From NCBI GenBank assembly GCA_964458185.1, contig CAYWFG010000029.1:1-20365 (forward strand): a stretch of 20,365 bases of DNA. Reading direction: 5' to 3'. The stretch is from AB-137-C09 sp964458185 (GTDB lineage: Bacteria; Pseudomonadota; Zetaproteobacteria; Mariprofundales; Mariprofundaceae). This document shows, in pieces, positions 1 to 7,617 of this stretch; the first letter of the stretch is position 1; each line of letters starts with the position of its first letter. The position numbers were made by a program, and so were the translations under genes. A model generated the notes under the pieces. It worked only from the letters and a program-made list of their open reading frames with translations. It was not told the origin of the DNA and did no database searches.

Positions 1-192
1 GTTTTCTTGCGGCGGCTGGTGTGGCTGTGGTTGAACTTGGTCTCACCAATAGCACTATTCATCAAACGGGTGAATGCGTTGCTGTTGATGAGCTTAGGGT
101 CTTGACTGTCATTTATATGCATATAATTTCTTCTTTTTCTAAAGCCATGCACCCCAACGAAAAAAGCGTATGATTTTTTTTCTTACATTCAA
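1..192. other. Left-edge segment with no confident gene
   Basis: Two open frames overlap here and neither is recognised. On the plus strand, frame 3 is open from the left edge to a TGA at 170-172 (about 56 residues, starting FLAAAGVAVVELGL); it uses T-ending codons such as GTT, GCT and GGT, as the neighbouring genes do, so it could be the 3' end of a truncated gene. On the minus strand an ATG at 122-120 opens a frame that runs off the left edge (MHINDSQDPKLINSNAFTRL...), preceded by a purine-rich AAGAAGAA stretch that could serve as a weak ribosome-binding site. Neither resembles ParB, which often precedes atpI in Gammaproteobacteria. At most one of the two can be real, and possibly neither. 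Confidence 0.3.
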
Positions 193-332
193 CTTCCCTT
201 TTAAGACGGGACAGGAATAAAGTCAAGGGGTTACAGCATGTTAGAAAATCACTGCTGATTCACCATATTGAAATAAAAATTATAGATTAGCTTGCTTTTT
301 TTGTTGCAGATTGTCCCGTCTTAAAAGGAAAG
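193..332. repeat. 140-bp MITE-like element with terminal inverted repeats
   Basis: The ends at 193-213 and 312-332 are inverted repeats matching at 20 of 21 positions, with the core CTTTTAAGACGGGACA. The 98-bp interior is AT-rich and has no open frame, so the element cannot encode a transposase. A second copy of the left end, similar over about 45 bp including the inner GGGTTACAG, starts at 20313. Size, terminal repeats, lack of coding capacity and recurrence fit a non-autonomous transposable element. I see no clear target-site duplication (left flank ATTCAA, right flank CCTTCT). The IS family is not assigned. It lies about 90 bp upstream of the predicted atp promoter. Confidence 0.7.
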
Positions 333-410
333 CCTTCTTTCGTCCCCTGATGAGTCTTAGATTTGGAGGGCTTTGTTAACCCCTATTTAATGAAATCACC
401 CTGCCTCTCT

Positions 411-432
411 AACATGAAAGACTTGTCATGTT
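411..432. promoter_or_regulatory. Inverted repeat, candidate operator over the atp -35 box
   Basis: AACATGA (411-417) and TCATGTT (426-432) form a perfect 7-bp inverted repeat with an 8-bp spacer; the spacer AAGACTTG is itself partly symmetric (AAG-A-CTT). The right arm overlaps the predicted -35 hexamer at 423-428, the arrangement expected of a repressor site. No regulator is identified. A transcribed hairpin is unlikely to explain it because it lies upstream of the predicted start point. Confidence 0.35.
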
Positions 433-451
433 GCATCGTTTCTGCTAAAAA
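423..451 (+). promoter_or_regulatory. Predicted sigma70-type promoter of the atp operon
   Basis: TTGTCA (423-428) and TAAAAA (446-451) are separated by 17 bp, and the -10 box is preceded by TGC, an extended -10 feature. It is the best promoter match seen upstream of atpI and would give a leader of roughly 50 bases. This is pattern matching only. Confidence 0.45.
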
Positions 452-505
452 TCGCCCTCGCTGAAAACCTTGAGGGGATAATTTGAAGCTGGTAAGAGCC
501 ATGAA

Positions 506-910
506 GTGACTGTTTTTACACCAGATTTAGACCATAAAAGAATAATACAACGACTTTTTTTGTTGCAGTGCATGGTTGGCATGGTTGTTGTGCTTATTGT
601 TGCAGTGGTCTTTACTTTTATGTTTGCCGCTGCATTGTGTTACGGTATCATGATCGTGATGCTTTCAGGTATGACGATACAACAAAGTATTCATCAGGCA
701 ACAGATGTTGATCCTGATAGTGGAAAAAAACTACTGTTGAAGTCGGCAGTGATGCGGTTTGTTGTCGTGTTAGCCTTGTTGTTCTTGGCGTATGCGATAG
801 GGCTTCATTTACTTTGGGTGGCAGCAGGTTTTTTTATTGGACAGTTGATTGCTTATGTCTATTTTGTGCGGGTATTTTATCAGCAGCAAAAAGAAAGTGT
901 TCAACCTTGA
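506..910 (+). CDS. atpI: ATP synthase accessory protein AtpI
   Basis: A 134-residue integral membrane protein with four predicted membrane segments (about residues 17-36, 38-57, 82-99 and 101-122) and a short charged loop in the middle. AtpI proteins are of similar length and sit at the head of proteobacterial atp operons; they are reported to help c-ring assembly or stability and are not part of the mature enzyme. Sequence conservation in the family is low, so the call rests mainly on size, topology and position before atpB. The start is GTG at 506; the nearby ATG at 501 is in another frame and hits a stop after two codons. Confidence 0.85.
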   Translation: MTVFTPDLDHKRIIQRLFLLQCMVGMVVVLIVAVVFTFMFAAALCYGIMIVMLSGMTIQQSIHQATDVDPDSGKKLLLKSAVMRFVVVLALLFLAYAIGLHLLWVAAGFFIGQLIAYVYFVRVFYQQQKESVQP

Positions 911-964
911 TTGTTCGTAAGTTTTTAATAGAGAAAATATAAATGGTGAATAAAGGGGATAGAA

Positions 965-1840
965 TTGTCTACGGAAGAACACGCTGACGGAACTGCAATC
1001 AGCGCACATCTGGATTATTGGACTTACCAATTTGATCCCAACAATGCTTTTATGCAAATTCATTTAGATACCATGTTAGTAACCCTAGTAGTTGCAGGCT
1101 TCATGATTGGATTTTCACTTTGGTTGCGTGGTAAAATTGTAGCGGGCGCACCCACTGGGGCGCAAAATGCGGTGGAGGGTTTGGTTGGTTTTGTGAACGA
1201 TACAGTTAACGATAACTTTCCTGTTCATAATCCCATTATTGCACCCTTAGCCTTGACAATTTTTACCTTTATCTTTTTATGCAATACGATTGACCTTTTG
1301 CCTGCCTATTTATTGGGGCATACGGCGCATTTGTTTGGTATTGAACATTTCAGACCCGTACCCACGAATGATTTAAACTTGCCTGTGGCAATGGCATTGT
1401 CGGTGTTTGCCATGGTGTTGTATTATGAGTTTAAGTTAAAACCTGTACACTTTATGAAAGAGTTATTGTTGCAACCTTTTGCCAGCCTTTTGCTGGACTC
1501 TAAAAACCCTGTGGTTAAGATGCTCGGCGTTGCACTAATTCCGTTGAACTTCACCTTGAAGGTGATTGAAGAAATAGCTAAGCCATTGAGCCTATCGTTT
1601 CGTTTGTTTGGCAATATGTTTGCAGGCGAAGTGATTTTCTTGTTGATTGCCATGTTGTTGTTAGCTGGCAGCATGGAACAATTGGCATCGGTCGGCGGCA
1701 TCCTTGCTGAATTAATTGGCATCGTTGTAGGGCTTGGCTGGTCGCTGTTTCACATGTTTATTGGTTTGTTACAAGCCTTTATTTTTATGATTTTGTCGGT
1801 GGTTTATTTATCTATCGCACATCAACCTGCTGAACATTAA
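965..1840 (+). CDS. atpB: F1Fo ATP synthase subunit a
   Basis: Membrane subunit a of the Fo sector (291 residues), which forms the two proton half-channels beside the c-ring. The motif PLSLSFRLFGNMFAGE carries the essential stator arginine (Arg213, equivalent to E. coli Arg210), and Gln270 in GLLQAFIF matches the conserved glutamine of the last helix. It is about 20 residues longer than the E. coli protein, with extra residues around 178-192 (DSKNPVVKMLG) before the arginine helix. The start is the unusual codon TTG at 965, supported by the ribosome-binding site AAAGGGGA (952-959) at good spacing; the next in-frame ATG would remove 29 residues. The gap to atpI is 54 bp. Confidence 0.97.
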   Translation: MSTEEHADGTAISAHLDYWTYQFDPNNAFMQIHLDTMLVTLVVAGFMIGFSLWLRGKIVAGAPTGAQNAVEGLVGFVNDTVNDNFPVHNPIIAPLALTIFTFIFLCNTIDLLPAYLLGHTAHLFGIEHFRPVPTNDLNLPVAMALSVFAMVLYYEFKLKPVHFMKELLLQPFASLLLDSKNPVVKMLGVALIPLNFTLKVIEEIAKPLSLSFRLFGNMFAGEVIFLLIAMLLLAGSMEQLASVGGILAELIGIVVGLGWSLFHMFIGLLQAFIFMILSVVYLSIAHQPAEH

Positions 1841-1891
1841 AAGAACATCTACGTTTCTAATTCAGCATAACCATTTCATTTTATCAATAAA

Positions 1892-1897
1892 AAGGAG
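1892..1897 (+). promoter_or_regulatory. Ribosome-binding site of atpE with AU-rich upstream stretch
   Basis: AAGGAG lies 10 bases before the atpE ATG and is preceded by an AT-rich, largely unstructured stretch (about 1860-1891). In E. coli a comparable U/A-rich sequence upstream of atpE enhances translation, so that subunit c is made in excess over the other Fo subunits. The same role here is inferred by position and composition. Confidence 0.45.
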
Positions 1898-1907
1898 TAT
1901 ATAAAAA

Positions 1908-2159
1908 ATGGAAAATACTATCATCATCGCTGCTACAGCAATTTCAGTGGGTGTTATTCTTGCCGCTGCAGGCTTAGGGTCAGCCATCGGATGGGGACTT
2001 ATTTGTTCTAAAACATTAGAAGGTATCTCTCGTCAACCAGAAATGCGTCCGCAGTTGATGTTTAATATGTTTATTTTCGCAGGCTTAATGGAATCATTTC
2101 CTTTTATCATCATGGCGTTTGCATTGTGGTTCTTGTTCGCTAACCCATTCATTTCTTAA
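1908..2159 (+). CDS. atpE: F1Fo ATP synthase subunit c (proteolipid)
   Basis: The 83-residue hairpin protein of the rotating c-ring. Helix 1 carries the glycine-rich packing motif (GLGSAIGWG, residues 22-30), the cytoplasmic loop has the conserved Arg42-Gln43-Pro44, and helix 2 holds the ion-carrying carboxylate Glu62 in GLMESFPFI. The residue after Glu62 is serine, as in sodium-binding rings, but the helix-1 glutamine that also binds sodium is tryptophan here (Trp29) and the threonine after the serine is phenylalanine, so proton coupling is favoured. The AAGGAG site upstream supports the ATG start. Confidence 0.97.
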   Translation: MENTIIIAATAISVGVILAAAGLGSAIGWGLICSKTLEGISRQPEMRPQLMFNMFIFAGLMESFPFIIMAFALWFLFANPFIS

Positions 2160-2179
2160 TTATCAATAATTAATACCAT

Positions 2180-2203
2180 GGGATGGGTCTATGTACCCAT
2201 CCC
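2180..2203 (+). promoter_or_regulatory. Intercistronic hairpin between atpE and atpF
   Basis: GGGATGGGT (2180-2188) pairs perfectly with ACCCATCCC (2195-2203) around the 6-base loop CTATGT. It lies 20 bases after the atpE stop and is followed by only three T residues, so it is a poor terminator. A structure here could protect the 3' end of an atpE-containing transcript or dampen expression of later genes, matching the need for many c subunits per complex. The role is inferred. Confidence 0.55.
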
Positions 2204-2235
2204 TTTGACAATGAATAAACCGTTAGGAGGAACAA

Positions 2236-2718
2236 GTGAGTATTGACTTAACATTTGTTGGCCAAATTATCGTGTTTGTGACCATGGTATGGGTACTGAA
2301 AAGCTTACTCTATACCCCGATCAACGATGCGATGGAAAGCAGAACAAAGAAAATTGAAGATGGTCTAGCCGCAGCCAATGCTGGTGTTGAAGCCAAAGCG
2401 ATTGCCGAAGCAGAAGCCGCAGCAGCCATTGCAGCAGCCAAAAATCAGGCGCAAGATATTGTTGCAGCAGCAGAGCGTCGTGCCGCTGAAGTGAACGAAG
2501 AATCTGTGATTCGCGCCCGCAAAGATGCAGCCTCGATTGTTGATGCAGGCAAAGAAGAATTGAATGCAGAAGTTGGTCGCGCACGCCAAGCTTTGCGTGA
2601 AGAAGTTGCTACTATCGCTATATCAGCCGCTGAAAAAATCATTGATGCAGAACTTGATGCAAAACGTCATGCGTCAGTCATTGATGATGCGATTCGTAAA
2701 GGGTTAGCAATCGCATGA
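2236..2718 (+). CDS. atpF: F1Fo ATP synthase subunit b
   Basis: Peripheral-stalk subunit of 160 residues (E. coli 156). One N-terminal membrane segment (about residues 6-25) is followed by a long alanine- and charge-rich helix typical of the b-subunit coiled coil, which dimerises and holds the F1 head against rotation through subunit delta. The start codon is GTG at 2236 with a perfect AGGAGG site (2225-2230) 5 bases upstream. The stop overlaps the atpH start by 4 bases (ATGA), so translation is probably coupled. Confidence 0.96.
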   Translation: MSIDLTFVGQIIVFVTMVWVLKSLLYTPINDAMESRTKKIEDGLAAANAGVEAKAIAEAEAAAAIAAAKNQAQDIVAAAERRAAEVNEESVIRARKDAASIVDAGKEELNAEVGRARQALREEVATIAISAAEKIIDAELDAKRHASVIDDAIRKGLAIA

Positions 2719-3239
2719 GTACGGCGTTGATTGCCCGTCGTTATGCTGCTGCATTGTTTGATTTGCATCAAGATGCTGCGCTGGATCGTGAATGCCTTGC
2801 TAAGGCTTCGGTTGCGGTAAATGATACAGATGCAGCAGCAGTGTTAGCATCGCCATTGTTTGATAAAGCATGCAAAGCGACATTGATTAAAAAAGCCATT
2901 AAAGCGACGAACGATACTGCGATCACTCGATTGATTGATTTGCTGGCTGGTCGCAATAAGTTGTCTTTATTGCCTGAAATAAACGCGCAGTTAGATACTA
3001 TGATTATTCGTGCTGGCAGTGATGTAGACGTGCAAGTGACGGTTGCCACGCATTTAAACAAGCGCGAAGAAGCGTTGCTAGTGAAATCTTTAAAAACAAC
3101 TACAGGTGCTAATGTGGTGCTTCATGTTGTCAAAGATGCCAGCATCCTTGGTGGCTTGATTGTGCAGTTGGGTGATCGAAAAATTGACAACTCTTTGCGC
3201 GGCAAGCTGGATGGTTTGCGGCAAGCTATCGTTAGCTGA
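2715..3239 (+). CDS. atpH: F1Fo ATP synthase subunit delta
   Basis: The 174-residue delta subunit (E. coli 177) that links the top of the F1 head to the b dimer. It has the usual N-terminal helical domain beginning IARRYAAALFDL and the C-terminal signature ILGGLIVQLGDRKIDNSLRG (from about residue 143), which ends in a short b-binding tail. It starts inside the stop of atpF with a 4-base overlap. Confidence 0.96.
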   Translation: MSTALIARRYAAALFDLHQDAALDRECLAKASVAVNDTDAAAVLASPLFDKACKATLIKKAIKATNDTAITRLIDLLAGRNKLSLLPEINAQLDTMIIRAGSDVDVQVTVATHLNKREEALLVKSLKTTTGANVVLHVVKDASILGGLIVQLGDRKIDNSLRGKLDGLRQAIVS

Positions 3240-3247
3240 GTATGTAC

Positions 3248-3273
3248 AGGCCTTACCTTATTGGGTGAGGCCT
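3248..3273 (+). promoter_or_regulatory. Intercistronic hairpin between atpH and atpA
   Basis: AGGCCTTACC (3248-3257) pairs with GGTGAGGCCT (3264-3273) over 10 bp including one G-T wobble, with a 6-base loop. It lies 8 bases after the atpH stop in the largest gap inside the operon (110 bp). Three T residues follow at most, so full termination is unlikely. It may mark an mRNA processing or stability boundary between the Fo/delta genes and the F1 catalytic genes; that role is inferred. Confidence 0.5.
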
Positions 3274-3349
3274 TTGGTGTTCAATCCTATCTGAATAAGA
3301 CACTGGGTTTATAAGAACACACCCCAAATTAAAAAAATAGAGGTTGAAA

Positions 3350-4891
3350 ATGAAGCTCGACACAGCGGAAATCAGTTCCATAATTAAACAACAGATTCAA
3401 GGTTTTGAATCTGCGGCGGCTGATGTAAACGTGGGCAGAATCATCTCCGTTGCAGATGGTGTTGCATTGATCCATGGCCTAGCAGGTGCAATGGCTGGGG
3501 AAATGCTTAAGTTCCCAAATGAAACCATCGGCATGGTACTGAATCTTGAAGAAGACTCTGTCGGCGCGGTAATTTTCGGTGAATACACGCATTTACGCGA
3601 AGGTGATGAAGTTTGCTCTACAGGCAAGATTTTTGAAGTTCCCGTTGGCCCTGAGTTAAAAGGTCGTGTGGTGAATGCCTTAGGTGATCCCATTGATGGT
3701 CTTGGTGCGATTAACGCAAAAGAAACGGATGTGGTAGAAAAAGTTGCCCCTGGTGTGATAGAACGCAAAAGTGTTGATCAACCGATGGCAACAGGCATTA
3801 AATCTATTGATGCCATGATTCCTATTGGTCGTGGTCAACGTGAGTTGATTATTGGTGACCGTCAAACAGGTAAAACAGCGATTGCGATTGACACCATAAT
3901 TAACCAAAAAGACTCAGGAATTACCTGTGTTTATGTCGCTGTAGGTCAAAAAGCAGCGACCGTTGCTAACGTGGTTCGCACTTTAAAAGAACATGGCGCA
4001 TTAGATAATACGATCATCGTTGCTGCATCGGCATCAGAATCTGCGGCATTGCAATACATTGCACCTTATACAGGTTGTACCATGGGCGAATATTTCCGTG
4101 ACCGTGGTGAAGATGCGTTAATTGTTTATGATGATTTAACCAAACAAGCGTGGGCTTACCGTCAAGTGTCGTTGATTTTGCGTCGTCCTCCAGGGCGTGA
4201 AGCGTACCCTGGTGATGTGTTTTACCTTCATTCTCGTTTGTTGGAACGTGCATCTCGCGTTTCTGTACAGTATGTTGAGGAATTCACCAACGGAAAAGTG
4301 ACTGGTAAGACAGGTTCTTTGACGGCATTACCGATCATTGAAACCCAAGAAGGCGATGTTTCTGCTTTTGTTCCTACCAACGTTATTTCTATTACTGATG
4401 GTCAGATTTTCTTGGAAACAGGCTTGTTTAATTCAGGTCAACGCCCTGCTGTGAATGTTGGTTTATCAGTATCTCGCGTGGGTGGGGCTGCGCAAACCAA
4501 AGCAGTGAAAAAAGTTGGTGGTGGTTTGCGTCTTGATCTGGCGCAATACCGTGAGTTGGCAGCATTTGCTCAGTTTGCTTCTGATTTGGATGAAGGCACA
4601 CGCAAGCAAATTGAACGCGGAAAACGCGGCATGGAAGCGTTGAAGCAAGGTGAAAACAGCCCGATGTCTGTTGCTGAGATTACTGCTATTTTGTATGCAT
4701 TGGGCAATGGTCAGCTAGATGATATTGAAGAAAACAAAGTGGTTGCCTTTGAAGCTGCGTTTATGTCTTATTTGAAACATGACGAACGTACTTTGATGGA
4801 ATCCTTGAACGAAAAACTGGCATTGACCGAGCAAATCGTGGAACAATTGGATAAAGCAATCAGCACATTCAAATCCACTGGCACTTGGTAA
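3350..4891 (+). CDS. atpA: F1Fo ATP synthase subunit alpha
   Basis: Non-catalytic nucleotide-binding subunit of F1, three per complex. It has the Walker A motif GDRQTGKT at residues 169-176 and, near residue 373, the arginine in SVSRVGGAAQTK that reaches into the catalytic site of subunit beta. I chose ATG at 3350, giving 513 residues, the same length as the E. coli protein and an N-terminus (MKLDTAEISSII) that aligns with it. AGAGG at 3339-3343 sits 6 bases upstream. An in-frame TTG at 3344 touches that site directly and is not a credible start. Confidence 0.98.
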   Translation: MKLDTAEISSIIKQQIQGFESAAADVNVGRIISVADGVALIHGLAGAMAGEMLKFPNETIGMVLNLEEDSVGAVIFGEYTHLREGDEVCSTGKIFEVPVGPELKGRVVNALGDPIDGLGAINAKETDVVEKVAPGVIERKSVDQPMATGIKSIDAMIPIGRGQRELIIGDRQTGKTAIAIDTIINQKDSGITCVYVAVGQKAATVANVVRTLKEHGALDNTIIVAASASESAALQYIAPYTGCTMGEYFRDRGEDALIVYDDLTKQAWAYRQVSLILRRPPGREAYPGDVFYLHSRLLERASRVSVQYVEEFTNGKVTGKTGSLTALPIIETQEGDVSAFVPTNVISITDGQIFLETGLFNSGQRPAVNVGLSVSRVGGAAQTKAVKKVGGGLRLDLAQYRELAAFAQFASDLDEGTRKQIERGKRGMEALKQGENSPMSVAEITAILYALGNGQLDDIEENKVVAFEAAFMSYLKHDERTLMESLNEKLALTEQIVEQLDKAISTFKSTGTW

Positions 4892-4902
4892 GGGGTTAAT
4901 CA

Positions 4903-5760
4903 GTGGCTTCTGCAAAGGAAATTCGCGGCCAAATTAAGGCGATTCAAAATACTGGTAAAATTACCAAAGCCATGGAAATGGTGGCTGCCTCTAAAATGCG
5001 CAAGGCTCAACAGCAGGTGATCAAAGCCCGCGCCTACGCAGAAGGCATTCATCGAATTATTGGCAATTTGATGCAAGCACACCCTGAGTATCAGCATCCT
5101 TTTATTACACCGCGTGATACAGTGAAGCGTGTTGGTATTATTGTGATCAGTACCGATAAAGGTTTGTGTGGTGGTTTAAACAGTAACGCTATGAAAAAAG
5201 CGGTTGCGATCATGAAGACTGTCGATGTTGATGTAGACACCATGAATATAGGTCGTCGTGCTGGCATGTTCATGCGCCGCATCAATGCACCTATTTTAGG
5301 TAGCGCAGAAAACATCAACGATCAACCCGCGATGGATGAATTGGTGGGTGTTATTCAAGTAGCTATGAATCACTACATGGACGGTACATTGGATGAAGTT
5401 CACTTGGTTTACAGTGAATTTGTTAATACCATGACCCAAACACCTACCAGTATTCGACTGCTTCCCTGCCCAATGCCCGAGCAGGTATCGCATCCTGGCT
5501 ATTGGGATTATCTGTACGAACCTGAAAGCCACGTTGTGCTTGAAGGCTTGTTGAAACGTTATATCGAATCATTGGTGTTTGAGGCTGTTTTAGAAAATAA
5601 AGCTTGCGAACATTCAGCACGTATGGTCGCCATGAAGGCAGCAACGGATAATTCCAAGTCGATTGTTAAAGACCTTCGTATTACCTACAACAAAGCGCGG
5701 CAAGCTGCGATTACGCAAGAAATTGCCGAAATTTGTTCGGGTGCTGCGGCATCTGCGTGA
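4903..5760 (+). CDS. atpG: F1Fo ATP synthase subunit gamma
   Basis: The central rotor shaft (285 residues; E. coli 287). The N-terminal helix ASAKEIRGQIKAIQNTGKIT and the following KAMEMVAASKMRKAQ are family signatures, as is the C-terminal helix with NKARQAAITQEIAEI that turns inside the alpha3beta3 head. The start is GTG at 4903, preceded by AAGGGG (4890-4895), which overlaps the atpA stop. The gap to atpA is 11 bp. Confidence 0.97.
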   Translation: MASAKEIRGQIKAIQNTGKITKAMEMVAASKMRKAQQQVIKARAYAEGIHRIIGNLMQAHPEYQHPFITPRDTVKRVGIIVISTDKGLCGGLNSNAMKKAVAIMKTVDVDVDTMNIGRRAGMFMRRINAPILGSAENINDQPAMDELVGVIQVAMNHYMDGTLDEVHLVYSEFVNTMTQTPTSIRLLPCPMPEQVSHPGYWDYLYEPESHVVLEGLLKRYIESLVFEAVLENKACEHSARMVAMKAATDNSKSIVKDLRITYNKARQAAITQEIAEICSGAAASA

Positions 5761-5794
5761 CCTTTTTTATTAAAATATTTTTGGAGAGAAAATT

Positions 5795-7186
5795 ATGAGT
5801 ACAGGAAACATTGTACAGGTCATTGGTCCTGTTGTTGACGTGCGATTTTCTTCTGGTGATTTGCCTGCCATCTACAATGCCTTACGCATTGATGAGGCTA
5901 AATTAACACTGGAAACGCAGCAACATATTGGTAACAACACCGTTCGTGCTATTGCCATGGGTTCAACTGATGGTTTAAAACGTGGCATGGATGTTGAAGA
6001 TACGGGTGACACCATTCAGGTTCCCGTAGGACAAGGGACGTTAGGGCGCATCATGAATGTGCTTGGCGAAGGCATTGATTTTGAGGGCGTTGAAGTAAAA
6101 ACTGAAACACGTGCTTCTATTCATCGTTCTGCCCCTGCCTTTGAAGACCTTGCACCCGCCCAAGAAATCTTAGAAACAGGCATCAAAGTGATTGACTTGA
6201 TGGCACCTATTGCCAAAGGTGGTAAAGTAGGCTTGTTTGGTGGTGCTGGCGTAGGCAAGACCGTCAACATGATGGAATTAATCAACAACATCGCTAAAGC
6301 ACATGGCGGTTTTTCGGTGTTTGCTGGTGTGGGTGAGCGTACCCGTGAAGGCAATGACTTTTATTACGAAATGAAAGAATCCAATGTATTGGATAAAGTC
6401 GCCCTTGTTTATGGTCAAATGAATGAGCCACCGGGTAACCGTTTGCGTGTTGCTTTAACGGGCTTGACCATGGCGGAGTTTTTCCGTGATGAAGGTCGTG
6501 ATGTGTTGATCTTTATTGATAACATCTACCGTTATTCACTGGCAGGTGTTGAAGTATCGGCATTGCTGGGTCGCATGCCTTCTGCTGTGGGTTATCAACC
6601 GAACTTGGCAGAAGAAATGGGTAAATTGCAAGAACGTATTGCGTCTACCAAAAAAGGCTCTATTACTTCGGTGCAAGCCGTTTATGTGCCTGCGGATGAT
6701 TTAACCGATCCTGCGCCAGCAACGACGTTTGCGCATTTGGATTCTACTATTGTATTGTCTCGTCAAATCGCGGAGCTGGGTATCTACCCTGCTGTGGATC
6801 CTCTTGATTCAACCTCTCGTCAGCTTGACCCTAAAATTGTGGGTTTAGAGCATTACGAAATTGCCCAAGGCGTGCAACGTACCCTTCAGCGTTACAAAGA
6901 ACTGCAAGATATTATTGCTATTTTGGGTATGGATGAACTCTCTGATGACGATAAGTTATTGGTCTCGCGCGCCCGTAAGATGCAACGCTTTTTGTCTCAA
7001 CCATTCCATGTGGCTGAAGTATTTACAGGTTCTCCGGGTATTTATTGCAAGAAAGAAGATACCATTCGTGGTTTTAAAGGCATTTTAGCAGGTGAGTTTG
7101 ATGATCTTCCTGAGCAAGCCTTTTATATGGTGGGTTCTGTTGATGGCGCAATTGCCAAAGCCAAAAAAATAGCAGCTAAGGCTTAA
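5795..7186 (+). CDS. atpD: F1Fo ATP synthase subunit beta (catalytic)
   Basis: Catalytic F1 subunit of 463 residues (E. coli 460) that makes ATP from ADP and phosphate. The Walker A motif GGAGVGKT is at residues 149-156, the catalytic Glu181-Arg182 pair lies in GERTREGND, the Walker B aspartate is Asp242 in IFIDNIYRYS, and the C-terminal lever motif reads DELSDDDK. GGAGAG (5783-5788) sits 6 bases before the ATG. No truncation or altered key residue is seen. Confidence 0.98.
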   Translation: MSTGNIVQVIGPVVDVRFSSGDLPAIYNALRIDEAKLTLETQQHIGNNTVRAIAMGSTDGLKRGMDVEDTGDTIQVPVGQGTLGRIMNVLGEGIDFEGVEVKTETRASIHRSAPAFEDLAPAQEILETGIKVIDLMAPIAKGGKVGLFGGAGVGKTVNMMELINNIAKAHGGFSVFAGVGERTREGNDFYYEMKESNVLDKVALVYGQMNEPPGNRLRVALTGLTMAEFFRDEGRDVLIFIDNIYRYSLAGVEVSALLGRMPSAVGYQPNLAEEMGKLQERIASTKKGSITSVQAVYVPADDLTDPAPATTFAHLDSTIVLSRQIAELGIYPAVDPLDSTSRQLDPKIVGLEHYEIAQGVQRTLQRYKELQDIIAILGMDELSDDDKLLVSRARKMQRFLSQPFHVAEVFTGSPGIYCKKEDTIRGFKGILAGEFDDLPEQAFYMVGSVDGAIAKAKKIAAKA

Positions 7187-7189
7187 GCC

Positions 7190-7600
7190 ATGACAACCAT
7201 GAATGTCTTGGTGGCAACAGTGGAGCGCGAAGTATATCGCGGTGAAGCTGATTTTTTGGTCGCACCTGGCGCAGCAGGGGACTTAGGTATCATGCCCAAG
7301 CATTCTCCATTGTTAGCGAAGCTAAAATCAGGGGAGTTGCGCATTCAATTGGGCGAAAAAACTGATGAGGTTTTTGTTTCAGGTGGTTTTATGGAAGTGC
7401 AACCTGATATGATCACTATTTTGGCAGATAGTGCGGAACGTGCTGCTGATGTTGACGAAGCTGCGGCAGCAGAAGCGGCAAGAAATGCAGCAGCTTACCT
7501 TGAAAGTCGCAATGGCGATACAGACTTGGCGATGGCTGAAGTTGAGTTGGCGATTGCTACCGCACGCTTAGAGTGGTTACGCAAAAAAAATAATCGTTGA
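7190..7600 (+). CDS. atpC: F1Fo ATP synthase subunit epsilon
   Basis: The 136-residue epsilon subunit (E. coli 139), last gene of the operon. An N-terminal beta-sandwich contains GDLGIMPKHSPLLAKLKSGE (from about residue 31), followed by the helical hairpin rich in Ala and Glu that can inhibit ATP hydrolysis by extending into F1. It begins 3 bases after the atpD stop; TAAGG at 7177-7181 supports ATG 7190, although ATG 7199, three codons later, is also possible. Confidence 0.96.
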   Translation: MTTMNVLVATVEREVYRGEADFLVAPGAAGDLGIMPKHSPLLAKLKSGELRIQLGEKTDEVFVSGGFMEVQPDMITILADSAERAADVDEAAAAEAARNAAAYLESRNGDTDLAMAEVELAIATARLEWLRKKNNR

Positions 7601-7617
7601 ATAGACGATGTTACGCA

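Larger units (their letters stand above)
333..505 (+). promoter_or_regulatory. Upstream region and leader of the atp operon
   Basis: This non-coding stretch separates the MITE-like element from atpI. It contains an inverted repeat (411-432), a sigma70-like promoter (423-451), and downstream of it a possible leader hairpin pairing CCCTC (455-459) with GAGGG (472-476) across a 12-base loop. No open reading frame of interest was seen. The start of atpI at 506 is preceded by GGTAAG (491-496), a modest ribosome-binding site. Confidence 0.45.

Noticed and set aside
295..568. 15-bp identical string CTTTTTTTGTTGCAG in the MITE-like element (295-309) and in atpI (554-568)
   Set aside because: The string is low in complexity, does not extend beyond 15 bp and can arise by chance in 20 kb.
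1908..2159. Sodium-coupled ATP synthase, suggested by Glu62-Ser63 in subunit c
   Set aside because: The helix-1 glutamine of sodium-binding rings is replaced by Trp29 and the following threonine by Phe, so the full sodium site is absent.
3344..3349. TTG at 3344 as the atpA start
   Set aside because: It abuts the AGAGG ribosome-binding site; ATG 3350 has proper spacing and gives the standard 513-residue protein.
6516..7088. Plus-strand open frames inside atpD (6516-6704, 6861-7088)
   Set aside because: They are out-of-frame shadows of the conserved atpD gene with no ribosome-binding site.
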